The position numbers were made by a program, and so were the translations under genes. Below are positions 1-11,301 of a DNA stretch of 64,000 bases, piece by piece; the stretch's first letter is position 1; every line of letters starts with the position of its first letter. The DNA is from Gentiana macrophylla (lineage: Eukaryota > Streptophyta > Magnoliopsida > Gentianales > Gentianaceae). The notes under the pieces were generated by a model. It was not told the origin of the DNA. It was given only the letters and a program-made list of their open reading frames with translations, and searched no databases. The stretch lies in assembly GCA_026214975.1 (NCBI GenBank), contig CM047806.1, forward strand, positions 102,281,897 through 102,345,896. Direction: 5' to 3'.

Positions 1-1128
1 ATGACCGAGAGGTTTGCTTTTTATCCACAAAGGACATAAGCCTTGACAGTCATCCTGTCATAAGTTCATAAGGCAATACCCTTTTGTTCCGAATGAATCC
101 AGACTCCGTTTGTTTGGCAAGAAATTCTCAGGGAATCACCCCTATTTTCTATTTTTGAACGAAATCATGCAATACTAAGTGGTAAGAGAGTCCAAGGTCT
201 GATTAACTCTCTACTTCTTAGGGAATTACCCCTAGACCACTCAATCTTTGCTCTGAAAGATAAAATTTCCTATTCATTCTACTCTTTTCCGTGTAGATCC
301 AATTACTCCCACTGGGCCTGAGACGCTCAGGTGGTTCTACAAGAGCATGAACAGAACTGGAGTACCAAACTCCATTCACAGGGTTATGGCTATTAAACCA
401 ACCTCTATTTTCAGAATCCTATACTGCTCACAAAAGAGCCATAGGTCATCAATCGATCCTCAGACTACAAAGTCCGCAGACCCCGTAATGGGTAATGAAT
501 AAGCCATACTCCTAATACTTACTGGGTGGATCGAAATTCTGATCTAGTTTAGTAGTATTTAGTGTTATCACCAACAACCGATGTTGGATGTGGTCTAATT
601 TTAATCAGTTAGTAACTACCTTGAGTAAACGTACATCAAGGTTCAAGGTTTTGCTGTTTATGGACTCTATCAGAAAGGATGCAACAGTATAACTGTCCCT
701 TCCCGATTTCAAGAATCTAACCTTTATACACAATAGGTTAAAAGATATATCACGAATGGTCATTGACCGAACGTATGCGCGAAATTCCCAGTCTTAGCTT
801 CAAGCACCGTGTGCTAAATGCTTACATTTATGGAAGTGGGGTGAACCGAATCCACACTTATCCATAGATTCCAAAGCATATTCTAGGTAGACTTCTCGGT
901 CTTACATTTCAATGTAAACCGCTATTTCACTTCCAATATCTTTATTGAGTTAAGCAGTGTATTGTAGCACATCTAAAACTATGTAAGTCAATTTAACGGT
1001 TTCTCACTTAGTGAGAACATGTCACAATAAGGCAGGATGAGCATCAGTCTCGAGGACTATGAATGGCCTATTCTGAGTATATAATACTCTATCTCTGTTG
1101 AAAACAGAGAAACCTCAAAATATTTTGG
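1..1128 (-). mobile_element. E4 interior, leftmost visible segment (non-coding)
   Basis: No credible reading frame on either strand. This is the pre-insertion sequence in which E1 sits: the five bases ATAAC end it at 1129-1133 and reappear at 19276-19280 beyond E1. By nesting logic it continues from 19281-20090 and belongs to the interior of the minus-strand element E4. Short phrases such as GGGAATTACCCC and GGAATCACCCC recur at about 131, 219 and 19469, which supports 1-1128 and 19281-20090 being one original stretch. The far LTR of E4 is outside the window. Confidence 0.55.
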
Positions 1129-1133
1129 ATAAC

Positions 1134-2545
1134 TCTTGGTCCCAGAGAAGGGTATAACTATAGTCAGAGGGGGGGTGAATGACTATAGTGGAGTTTCAAA
1201 AAAATTTCTTATGTTTAAAAGCTTTTGGGCAGCGGATAAGTCCTTTCTTAATTTGTTGTTTCAAAGTAGTTTGGTTTATCACAGATATAGATTATGACTT
1301 AGGAAATTTAAATGAATGCAGTAAAGTAAATTGCTGAAAGTAAATTGACACAAGGCTTATAGTGGTTCAGGGTGGTGTAATCCCTTAATCCACTCTTCTC
1401 CTGTGATGATTGGATCAGGAATTCACTATTGTTTTCACAGATACAATAGTATGATTGTCCTTGGCTTCCCAAGCTTCACAATCTGCAAGACTATCACTCA
1501 TTGACTGCAACAGCTTCAGTGATTCAGTCTCTTTTGCTGCTCCTTGAGATCAAAATCCTTCAGCAGCTATCACAGACTCAACTCCTTCTCAGATTGCCTC
1601 TCGATTCGATTTGCTTGATTTGATGTGAATGATGATCCACAAACTTGCTTGATCAATCTCGATCTTTGAATATGACTTTGTAGTTACGTAAATGCGAATT
1701 GATCACTAGATGTATCTTTTAAGTTCGAGAGAAGGCTTTTCAAATTGATAGAGTTTCTGCTTGATCTTTCTTTTTCAATCATTGTTCTTTTTCTGTCAAT
1801 GCCTTCTATTTATAGCCTTGAATAACCTTGATTTTGAAATTCCGTCCGTTGGCTATATTAATGAAGGAATAATCCTTGGTTGTATTTTTGATTCCCCCTT
1901 AATTGCATTCTCCTTGATTTCAGTGATCGGATTTTTCTTTCAAACATATAGCGGAAAATCCGTCCTTGATTGATCCTCTATTGATTGTGCATTTAATGCA
2001 TGATCTTCTGTATCTTCAACATATATCAAATCGATCTGAAAGTGTTACTTACTTCGTTTTACGAGCGGTTAAGTGATCCTTCTGACTTAGCCGTTTTAGA
2101 TCTTCCTTCACCGTTTTGTCTTCACTAAGCCGAAAGTCAGTTTATTCAGCCGATTCACTGTTTCCTTCTTTGCTTCATTTAAAGGAGAATCTTTGTACTT
2201 CACTAATCCTTGATTGGGGTGAGATCAGTGTACACCATATTTGAATATTAAGTTTCATCACTTGAAACATAACTTGGACTTATCCAAGGTCATCACAGAT
2301 TTCCTTGGTTATAAGTCATACCATAATGTCTTCATTGCTTCTCTGCTGGTGCCTGGCTGGCTTCAATCTGCCGAAAGTCTGTTTTCACTTTGACGTCCTA
2401 CCAACTAGTACAATACTTGTCTGACTCAACTTATACAACATGTCAGACTCTAAGTAAAGACTTATACAGAGAATTCTAACTTATTTCAGGCTTGCTATAA
2501 CAGTTAGTATGGCCATCATCAAAACTTAATAAGATGTTCCTAACA
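1134..2545 (-). repeat. E1 3' LTR (left copy)
   Basis: About 1412 bp, highly similar to 17867-19275. The inner end reads CCTAACA, the complement of a TGTTAGG start. The outer end has TCTTGGT where the other copy has TGTTGGT, so the terminal CA of the minus-strand LTR has been lost by one substitution. A perfect 10-bp inverted repeat around a G-tract lies at 1157-1189. The open frame at 1761-1973 also occurs in the other LTR at 18490 and is not considered a gene. Confidence 0.93.
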
Positions 2546-2559
2546 ATTTCCCCTTTTTT
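2546..2559 (-). other. E1 polypurine tract
   Basis: On the minus strand this is CAAAAAAGGGGAAAT directly against the TGTTAGG start of the 3' LTR. This is the expected place and composition for the primer of plus-strand DNA synthesis. Confidence 0.85.
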
Positions 2560-2706
2560 GATGATGCCAAAACCCTCATAAGCCTGAACATAAGTAATCC
2601 AAATATTTCATAATAAATAACAGAGTAAAAATTCAACAATTTTATTCATCCATTCCAGGGCAATAATTTCAAAAACTTTATTCAAATGTTACAAACTACA
2701 TTTTGC

Positions 2707-5249
2707 TTAATTCAGCTTTGTACCTCTTGAACTTTGTAGTCTGAACCTCTTCAATGTCTTTCCAATCGATTTCTGGAAACTTCCACTTCCAGTATGCCAT
2801 AGTTGTGTATTCAGATACACCCTGAAATACTCTTTTGGCAAAAAGTCTGTTGAAATCAGGTATGGTCTCATTTGCCTTAGGTTCTCCAAAGTACTTCTCA
2901 AGTCTTTCCCTAGTCTCAGCAATGTGTGAATCTGCAAACTTGAGATTTTTGTAAAGGCTCCACTGCTATTGTTTGTCCATTCTTCCCATAGGATTGAAGA
3001 ATTTTTCCATATAGTTGAATTCTTCTTGTTGTTCAGTTGGCAAGTCTTCTGGTCCTTTTGCAGATAGTGGTATGGCTGAGTTTGGTTTGTTGTTGGTTTG
3101 TTTGAGAAGTGCAAACTCTCTTTTGACTTCATTGTAGAGTTTTGTCATATCAGTTATCATCATTTCTTCCTGATAGCTTAGCCAATCAGCCCATGCTTCA
3201 TCCTGTGAGGAATGAGGATAAAGTCCTTCCTATACTCTGAAAAATTCTCTTACATGGTCCAGTACATCTGCTTCATATTCAGCTTTGCTCTGATGACCAG
3301 TGAAATTTCTGTGTTCCCCAGTGTATTTGGAGCTGATACTGCCTCTGCTGGTGTTTCCTCAGGTGCTAAGTCTGTGTTGACTAGCTGATCCTCTTTGCTG
3401 ACTAGATCCAGGCCTTTGCTGTCTGCCGGATCTATCTCTATCATCATCTCTTCTTTGCATAGGATGAGGAAATCCAATGCAGGGTTCCTTTAGGGCCTTT
3501 TCTCTTTATTCGCTGACCCTTCTTTGCTGTTCTTCTGCTTCATTCCTGATCCTTATTTCTCTGTCCCTTGCTCTCAGTTGTTCTTCAGTGAAATTTGGGG
3601 TTCTGATTGTTGATCCTTCAGGCTTATCCTGATTTTCCCCCTTTTTGGCAGCATCATCCCTTTGTTGGAGTAAGAAGCTATTGGTGACCTCTGCCGTTCC
3701 AATCAGAGAGTCAAGTTTTGATTCAATAGATGTGAATCTGTTGTGATGATCATTCAATTTCTCATTGACACTACGAAATCTAGTGCCAAAAGCCACTGCC
3801 ATTGATTCATTTTTTTGGGAAATGTGCTGCCTGAGGCCTGCAAGACTGTTAGTGATATTGATGTTGAGTTGCTTCATCAGATTTCCTTGTTGTTGAACAA
3901 CAATATTTTGTGCATCAATGTATTCTGCAATGGCCTGAAACTTGTGTTCAATGGAGGAGCTTTTATCATTAAATGCTGAAGTCATGGACCTGAGATACAT
4001 GGCTTGCTGCTCCAATTCTTCAGCCAGCAGATCTGCCGCTTTTTCAAAAGTTTCGTTTGTAATACCAGTGGCCGGCTGAGAGAATTTGTGCCTTATGTCA
4101 GCTGGTTCTGGGCCTGTTTGTTGTCCCTTGTCTTGATGCTGAGTGACATCTGCCGCAATATCCAAATCTTCAAGAATTTGGGTAGATGTATATGCTGGTG
4201 TAGCTTGAGTTGCTGTTCCCCCTATCTCTGTGCCGGGGGTTGCCTTGACTGGAGTGGCAGCAGCTGAACCAGTGTCCACAATGTTTGTGTTGTCGGCTGG
4301 AATATTGACAGACAGCGGTTGAGTTGCTGTCTTTGTTGGAGTTGTGGACTTATTGGATGCTTGTGGGTTTAAAAATGTATGGAGAAGAGTGGTATCATCA
4401 ATTGCATCTGGTGTAGGAGTTTCCTCTTCTCTGTCTTTATCAAGATCATCATTATGATGATCATTATCATCATTGTCATCATGATCATCACCATCATCTT
4501 GATCATCATCATCTCCACCATCTTCTGAGTCATCACTCTGTCTGTCAGAGATCTGGGGGAGTTTTGCCTTGGCTGCATCAACCAAGTCCCATAAAGGTGA
4601 TTCATCAAGTACACCAACCAGAGTTGTGATTCCCAGAAAATCAAATAGCCATGCCTCTTCTGCAAGCATGCGGTTAGAGTCTTGAAGTTGTTGTCGGGAA
4701 TCACCTTCCTTCCACTCAAGGTATTCTGCAATTCGATCATCTATATCGTTTGCAGACATTTGCGCAGGTTCTTCTGGAGATTCCTCATCATCTCCAGTGT
4801 CTTCTTCATTAGGATGTTGTACATCCTCACTGACATTTTCTTCTTCTTCTTGTTCTCCCTCAGCTTCAGAATCCTCTTCTTCTTCTTCATCAATCAATTT
4901 TCCAAAGTCTGCCTTATCCAGGTTTCACTGAACCTTTTGCTTCTTTCTTTGACTGGTCGTGTGTTGTGTGGATTTCTTTCTCTTCCCTTTTTCTGCTTTC
5001 TTCTGTTGTTTGACATAAGTGAACATGACTTTGGATTCATGTAGTTTGTGGAGTTGTACAGTAGGGACTTTGAGACATTTCATCAGGTAGTGTAACAGAA
5101 TCCCATATGACTTTTTCACCCAGAATTGTCCTTTCTTCGTCTTTCCTTCTTCTGTCCCCTTCTTTGCCGCTTTTAATTCACCTTGGATTTGCTCTTTGAT
5201 TCTTAGAAAGAAGTATTTAGCCTAGTTGAATTGCATATTGTTGTAGATG
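2707..5249 (-). pseudogene. E1 post-pol (env-like) ORF, C-terminal part, broken
   Basis: This is the downstream half of the extra ORF of E1, separated from its N-terminal half (11302-11859) by insertion of E2. The frame resumes across the insertion site and soon meets one in-frame TAG. A basic segment at 4925-5119 then shifts frame into the largest open piece, 463 codons at 3506-4897. That piece has an acidic N-terminal part rich in E and D, a run of D/N/H residues at about residues 120-155, a T/P-rich spacer, and a probable coiled coil at about residues 270-400. Short out-of-frame pieces at 3250-3477 and 2707-3163 look like the decayed C-terminus. No signal peptide or membrane segment is evident, so env-like is only the conventional label for this position in Sireviruses. 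Confidence 0.75.
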
Positions 5250-5254
5250 ATTCC

Positions 5255-6823
5255 TGTTAAGGGTCAATTTGTAGTGTTTTATAAGGATATATTTTATATC
5301 AATATTCCCCATATATGGATGTTTTTCGTAGAATTCGAGCTTATAATCGATTAATTGAGCAAATGACGTTTTGAATAGTTAAAATGCAAAATCGAGTAAA
5401 TATCGTGGTTTTATTATCTATTTTGTATGGTTTTACGTTTTGCTCAGTTTTGTCATCTTTTAGGTGCACAAATGTGGAATGGAAGAGGTCTAAATGATGT
5501 TTGATTGAACTTTAAAGTGGAAAGAAAGAGATACAAGAGGATGAAGATGAAATAAAGCTTGGGAAAATCCAGCGACTCGTAATACGACGGGCTAATCAAA
5601 AGGCGTTTTACGAAGAAGAGTCCTTAATGAAAGTTGTAGAGTTTTCCGAGAGCTTTTTTATGACATTTGGATCATAATTTTTGAGGTCTACAACTCAAGA
5701 TATGAATTATAAGTTTTATTCCAATAAATATTCCATGCGAAGCAATACGAGAGTTCAGACGTTGGCTAAATCAGCGTCCATATCCGTCCAAGCATTACGG
5801 GCGGGCGTCCACCGCCGTTTTCTTTGAAACCGACTTAGGTTTCTTGTGTAGCGGCCGACTTAGTTTTATTATAAAAGCACAAAGCAGCCCCAAACCCTAA
5901 ATTGATTCGAAATTTCTTCACATCAAAAGAGAGGCCAACGCATCTTGAGAGTTTGAAGGCGGTCACCCGAGCCTTGTGCTCGGGTGAACCGATGTTAGAT
6001 TAGGAGTAGATTAGATGTTTGCTTTTCGTTTCCATGGATCAATCCTTGTTCAAAACTATGTGAGTTCTTTTGATTAATTCAATTCCGAGTTTTCTTCATG
6101 ATTGTTGATTTATTTTGTATCTTTCTTTGTGCTTATGATGCCATGAGAATAGATTGGAAAATTAGTTCTCTATTGATAGTTACAATATACGGAAGTTGAG
6201 TAACGTTAGATCACCATAGAAAGATAGGATCTTTAATCATTAATGATGACAAATTAATCGATTAATTATCTAGGTTGCTAGATTCTAAAATACGAGAGTT
6301 AACCTGAATCTACACCGAGTTTTGTTTGGTAAATCGATCTCAACATTCGGAAGATGAGAGATTGATAAATTGGATTCACTAAGGAATTAGGGATTCATAG
6401 CTTGAGAAATAGATTCACTAAGGAATTAGGGATTTGTATCTCGTGTAAAGGTGAAACCACAATTTGAATTAGAATCATGAATTGAACTAGGATTGAGATC
6501 ACATAGGTTTGTATATTGGATGTTTGATCCCATGTCTTTAGTTTAGATTGTTTTTATGTTTCTTAGGTTAGATTTATCTTGATTGTTCTTTTCTGTTTTT
6601 ATGTTTTGTTCTTTTGTTTCTTTTGTTTATTCGTTCTTTGAGTAACAATTGGTAGGATTAGTGAAGTTAGATTCAACATCCCTTTTCCCTGAGGATCGAT
6701 ACCCGTACTTATCCAACTTTACTAGCAACTACCCGGTATTCGGCCGGTTAGGAGGTAGTTTTGCATGGTAGTATAGGTTTTATAAATTTTCTTTTGTTTT
6801 AATGATGCAAAATCTCTCCAACA
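5255..6823 (+). repeat. E2 5' LTR
   Basis: 1569 bp, near-identical to 9719-11296. A TATA-like TATTATAAAAG lies at 5867-5877, so transcription probably starts near 5905, giving U3 of about 650 bp. A perfect 10-bp hairpin follows at 5963-5987. The LTR ends CCAACA just before the PBS. It differs from the right LTR mostly at CAG/CTG trinucleotides (for example CGAAG near 5738 against CAGAAG near 10210). Confidence 0.93.
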
Positions 6824-6827
6824 AAAG

Positions 6828-6845
6828 TGGCGCCGTTGCCGGGGA
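6828..6845 (+). other. E2 primer binding site, tRNA-Asp type
   Basis: TGGCGCCGTTGCCGGGGA lies 4 bp after the LTR end. It is complementary to the 3' end of plant tRNA-Asp including CCA, as recalled from the tRNA sequence. Confidence 0.88.
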
Positions 6846-9718
6846 ATAGGTGTCATGTTGAATCTAGTCTTGTTAGTTCTCGATTTTGTTATGTTTATTT
6901 TTCGTTTTTAATAAAAGTAGCGTTTACCAAATCGAGAGTTTTTATTTTGCCGTGTTTCGATGACCATAAGGTTAAGAATGTGCAAAAGTTTTTTACTCGA
7001 TTTGTTTAAACGTGAAGTATGTGTTTATGTGTTTTCTGATCTAACCTCTTTGTGCTTTAATTGAAAGTGGCTGCTGTGATCTGTGTTAATATGTGTTTTA
7101 AGTTTTTAGGGTTTGTCTGCGTTTTCCTGCTCTCTGCTGTGTATTCGTTGTATGGACGAGCGTTCAAGTTAGTGAACGCCCGTCCAGTTCTTTAGCTGCA
7201 GTAAAAGCGGCGTTTGAAAGTATTGGGCGCTTTCGTCCGTTCAAATATTTTCGACTGCTCGTTTAGCGACCGCAGGACCAGGCGGCGTCTATGCTTTCGA
7301 GCGTCCGTCCGGTTGGTTTTCAAGTCAAGCGAGCGTTTGTTTTGCTTGAACGCCGTACAAAGCTGTATTTTGAGGTGAACGCCCGTCACAGTCTTTGACG
7401 CCGATTCGTGTAGTCCAAGTTTTTTCTTGATCTCATTCCTAATGCTTTTATTTAGTATGGATTGCTTACATTCGAGCATCTGTGGCCTATTTATTTTTTA
7501 CATAGATGTCCTGAATATGAATGTTATACCTTTCCATCTATGAATTCATGCTAAGTAAATGATCTTATTCCTTATACTTGATTCATCTAGGCATGTTATA
7601 GTTAATGTCGGTTCTCGTACGCTATAACTGGTCTTATTGTTATTTAGTAGCTAATGTCGGTTTCCGTATGCTACGTACCGCTGTGATGAATCTTGTGAGC
7701 TTTGAGACTTATGTGCTTCCTTGATGTTTATGTAACTTATATGGGTAGCTACTGTCGGTTTTCCGTAATGCTACGTCCAGTCCATATGAGTTATATCTGT
7801 TTAGTATAGCTAACTGTTGGTTTCCATAATGCTATCACTTTCAATGAGTCTTAAAGCGCGTCTACACTGCATGTAATGAACACCACTGCGTTTACCGTAA
7901 CCTGTCATTATTTGGTAGACGTTTATTATATACATGTCATGCTGCAAATGAGTGGGCTAGTTTTCTTTCTTTTATTTTCTTTTATTTTTGCATATCACTT
8001 AGATGCATATCATTTAGTTGCATGTCATCTAGTTGCATTGTTTTTCTATTTTTCTTTTATTTTTCTTGAGCGTAGTTAACTGTCGGTTTCCGTAATACTA
8101 CCTCGTTTTCTTTATTTTTAGTTTCTGCATAGGCCGTAGTCACTGTAGGGTTGTCCTTCAAACTCGCTCAGCCTGAGCCTGTCAGAATTTATTTTTATTT
8201 ATTTTATTTTTAGGATTGCATATCATGTAGGCTGCATTGTAGTATATTTTCATGTAGTTGCACCTAGCCTACTATTGTGTAATGTTCCATGTATATGTAT
8301 TCCATCTTTATATGAGCTTAAATTTGAAATATCTCTATATCGCCTTTTCCATGTGCTTTATATATGTAATCTTTTCTTTTTCCCCGTAGACTCTTTTTGC
8401 ACTGATCAAGTCTGCAGGATATTTTTGATAGCTATTGTGCACTTTCACGATGAATTCAGTTTACCTGTGATGCTCCACGATCTCTTGAGCTATGCAAAGA
8501 ATTTTGGTTTTACCGATTTTTCCGGAATTGCCAAAGATCCAATCGACTAAGTTCTCTAATTTATTATTTACGTATAACTTGAGGACAAGTTGCAATCTAA
8601 GTGTGGGGGAAGGGATAGATGATTTATGTGTCTACTTTCGTTTGCTCAATTTCTGTTATATTTCTATGAAAAGTGCTTAATTTTAAAATTTTTGTTTTGT
8701 CCCGAGTGAGCATTGCATGTCTTTGTTCGATGTTTATAATCATTGATGCATTATTTTGCATATTTAGTAATTTTAGTTGTTTCACCCGACACTCTTTTTC
8801 ACATGCCATAGTAAATGATGAGCTAAATGTTGAAAGCCTACCCCATTTTAGTTGGAGATTTTTGATGATTATAGCATGTTTCTTTGCTTATGTACAATTC
8901 TTGAAAAGTTTAGTAGTTTGTATTCTAGGATTAAAGTATGACATCTTGTGAATATACTGTAAGTTTGAATGTGATAAGTGAAACGTGATTAAGTCTTTGC
9001 AATAGTAATAAATTGTTTACTTGATGTGTTATGCTCGATGAGTCTGTATGCTACTAGAAAATAATCTTTTCCACTTGCCAAATGAAAATCTCTAAGTAAA
9101 CATAATTGTAATTGTGTGTGTCGGAAGTCGGTTTATGATTTGGGTGAGGTAGGGTGTACCACGTATGTCCTATTCCACTATGATGACCAAAAGCTCACGA
9201 CGATCGGTTTATAGTCGCCTTATGATTGGAGTAAGGTAGGGATTATCTTGAAATGTCCTATTCTCTATGAGGCAAAAGCTTATTCGATGTGTGTTAGAAA
9301 AGTGTGAAAAAAAAGTGAAAATATTGAAATATATTATTATGAATAAGTAAGGACTTAATTATCGTTAATCTTATACCCAGTATAAAGCGAAGGATATGTT
9401 GTAGGGATTATCCTCTCGAGTCCATCGTAAATGTTTTAGATATTCTCTACTATTTCTTTTTGGGATATGTATGTTTTGTAAAGTGTCTGTTATAATTTTT
9501 GAATATTTCTAACTTAGATGGGAAACCGGGCTAGTTTTGGTTTGAATAACTTTCAAATTGTGGAACTTAGTGGAAGTCTATTATGGCTATGCACACACTA
9601 CACGGGTGAACTTCTAAGTTATTGAATATACTTCATATTTGTATGGATGTTTATTTGTCTCGAGCTTGACTTTGTTTTGTTTTGCTCGGACGAGCAAAAG
9701 ATAAGTGTGGGGGGGAGT
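6846..9718 (+). other. E2 interior, non-coding, with internal repeats
   Basis: Only short chance frames are present; none resembles a retroelement protein. It holds five diverged copies of a roughly 30-bp motif (GTCGGTTTCCGTAATGCTAC-like) between 7598 and 8103. A two-copy repeat of about 80-90 bp lies at 9119-9290, marked by GGTAGGG and TGTCCTATTC. Two polypurine-like blocks with TAAGTGTGGGGG occur, one internal near 8600 and one at 9702-9718 against the 3' LTR. Confidence 0.75.
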
Positions 9719-11296
9719 TGTTAAGGGTCAATTTGTAGTGTTTTATAAGGATATATTTTATATCAATATTCCCCATATATGGATGTTTTTAAGTAGAATT
9801 CGAGCTTATAATCGATTAATTGAGCAAATGACGTTTTGATAGTTAAAATGCAAAATCGAGTAAATATCGTGGTTTTATTATCTATTTTGTATGGTTTTAC
9901 GTTTTGCTCGGTTTTGTCATCTTTTAGGTGCACAAATGTGGAATGGAAGAGGTCTAAATGATGTTTGATTGAAGATTAAAGTGGAAAGAAAGAGATACAA
10001 GAGGATGAAGATGAAATAAAGCTTGGGAAAATCCCGAAAGCGACTCGTATGTCTGACGGGCTAATCAAAAGGCATTTTACGAAAAAGAGTCCTTAATGAA
10101 AGTTGTAGAGTTTTCCGAGAGCTTTTTTATGACATTCGGATCATAATTTTTGGAGGTCTACAACTCAAGATATGAATTTTAGAAGTTTTATTCCAATAAA
10201 TATTCCATGCAGAAGCAATACAGAGAGTTCAGACGTTGGCTGAACTGGCGTCCAGTATCCGTCCAAGCATTCTGGACGGGCATCCACCGCCGTTTTTGCT
10301 GAAACCGACTTAGGTTACTGTAGCAGCCGACTTAGTTTTATTATAAAAGCACAGCAGCCCCAAACCCTAAATTGATTCAAAAATTTCTTCACATCAAAAG
10401 AGAGGCCAGCAGCCGCATCTTGAGAGTTTGAAGGCCGGTCACCCGAGCCTTGTGCTCGGGTGAACCGATGTTAGATTAGGAGTAGATTAGATGTTTGCTT
10501 TTCGTTTCCATGGATCAATCCTTGTTCAAAACTATGTGAGTTCTTTTTGATTAATTCAATTCCAGTTTTCTTCATGATTGTTGATTTATTTTGTATCTTT
10601 CTTTGTGCTTATGATGCCATGAGAATAGATTGGAAAATTAGTTCTCTATTGATAGTTACAATATACGGAAGTTGAGTAACGTTAGATCACCATAGAAAGA
10701 TAGGATCTTTAATCATTAATGATGACAAATTAATCGATTAATTATCTAGGTTGCTAGATTCTAAAATCTGAGTTAACTGAATCTACACCGAGTTTTGTTT
10801 GGTAAATCGATCTCAACATTCGGAAGATGAGAGATTGATAAATTGGATTCACTAAGGAATTAGGGATTCATAGCTTGAGAAATAGATTCACTAAGGAATT
10901 AGGGATTTGTATCTCGTGTAAAGGTGAAACCACAATTTGAATTAGAATCATGAATTGAACTAGGATTGAGATCACATAGGTTTGTATATTGGATGTTTGA
11001 TCCCATGTCTTTAGTTTAGATTGTTTTTATGTTTCTTAGGTTAGATTTATCTTGATTGTTCTTTTACTGTTTTATGTTTTGTTCTTTCGTTTCTTTTGTT
11101 TATTCGTTATTTGAGTAACAATTGGTAGGATTAGTGAAGTTAGATTCAACATCCCTTTTCCCTGAGGATCGATACCCGTACTTATCCAACTTTACTAGCA
11201 ACTACCCGGTATTCGGCCGGTTAGGAGGTAGTTTTGCATGGTAGTATAGGTTTTATAAATTTTCTTTTATTTTAATGATGCAAAATCTCCCCAACA
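9719..11296 (+). repeat. E2 3' LTR
   Basis: 1578 bp, the partner of 5255-6823. It is preceded by the G-rich polypurine tract at 9702-9718 and followed by the target duplication ATTCC at 11297-11301. The R-region hairpin is repeated unchanged at 10439-10463. Confidence 0.93.
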
Positions 11297-11301
11297 ATTC
11301 C

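Larger units (their letters stand above)
5255..11296 (+). mobile_element. E2: non-autonomous LARD-like LTR retrotransposon nested in E1
   Basis: Two LTRs of about 1.57 kb (5255-6823 and 9719-11296) flank a 2.9-kb interior. The 5-bp duplication ATTCC stands at 5250-5254 and 11297-11301. The LTRs begin TGTTAAGGG and end CCAACA. A PBS matching the 3' end of tRNA-Asp and a G-rich polypurine tract are in the correct places. No gag, protease, RT, RNase H or integrase was seen between them. This is the layout of a large retrotransposon derivative moved by another element's proteins. A tRNA-Asp PBS is common in Athila/Tat-type Ty3/gypsy elements, so a gypsy helper is likely but not shown. Confidence 0.92.

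Noticed and set aside
1761..1973. Hydrophobic 70-codon frame, repeated at 18490-18702
   Set aside because: It is LTR sequence of E1, present in both LTRs, antisense to the element; the repetition comes from LTR duplication, not from selection on a protein.
4004..5044. Plus-strand frames opposite the E1 post-pol ORF
   Set aside because: Antisense shadows of the acidic and coiled-coil coding sequence.
7876..8951. Several hydrophobic short frames in the E2 interior
   Set aside because: T-rich DNA gives phenylalanine- and leucine-rich chance frames; no start context, motif or conservation supports them.
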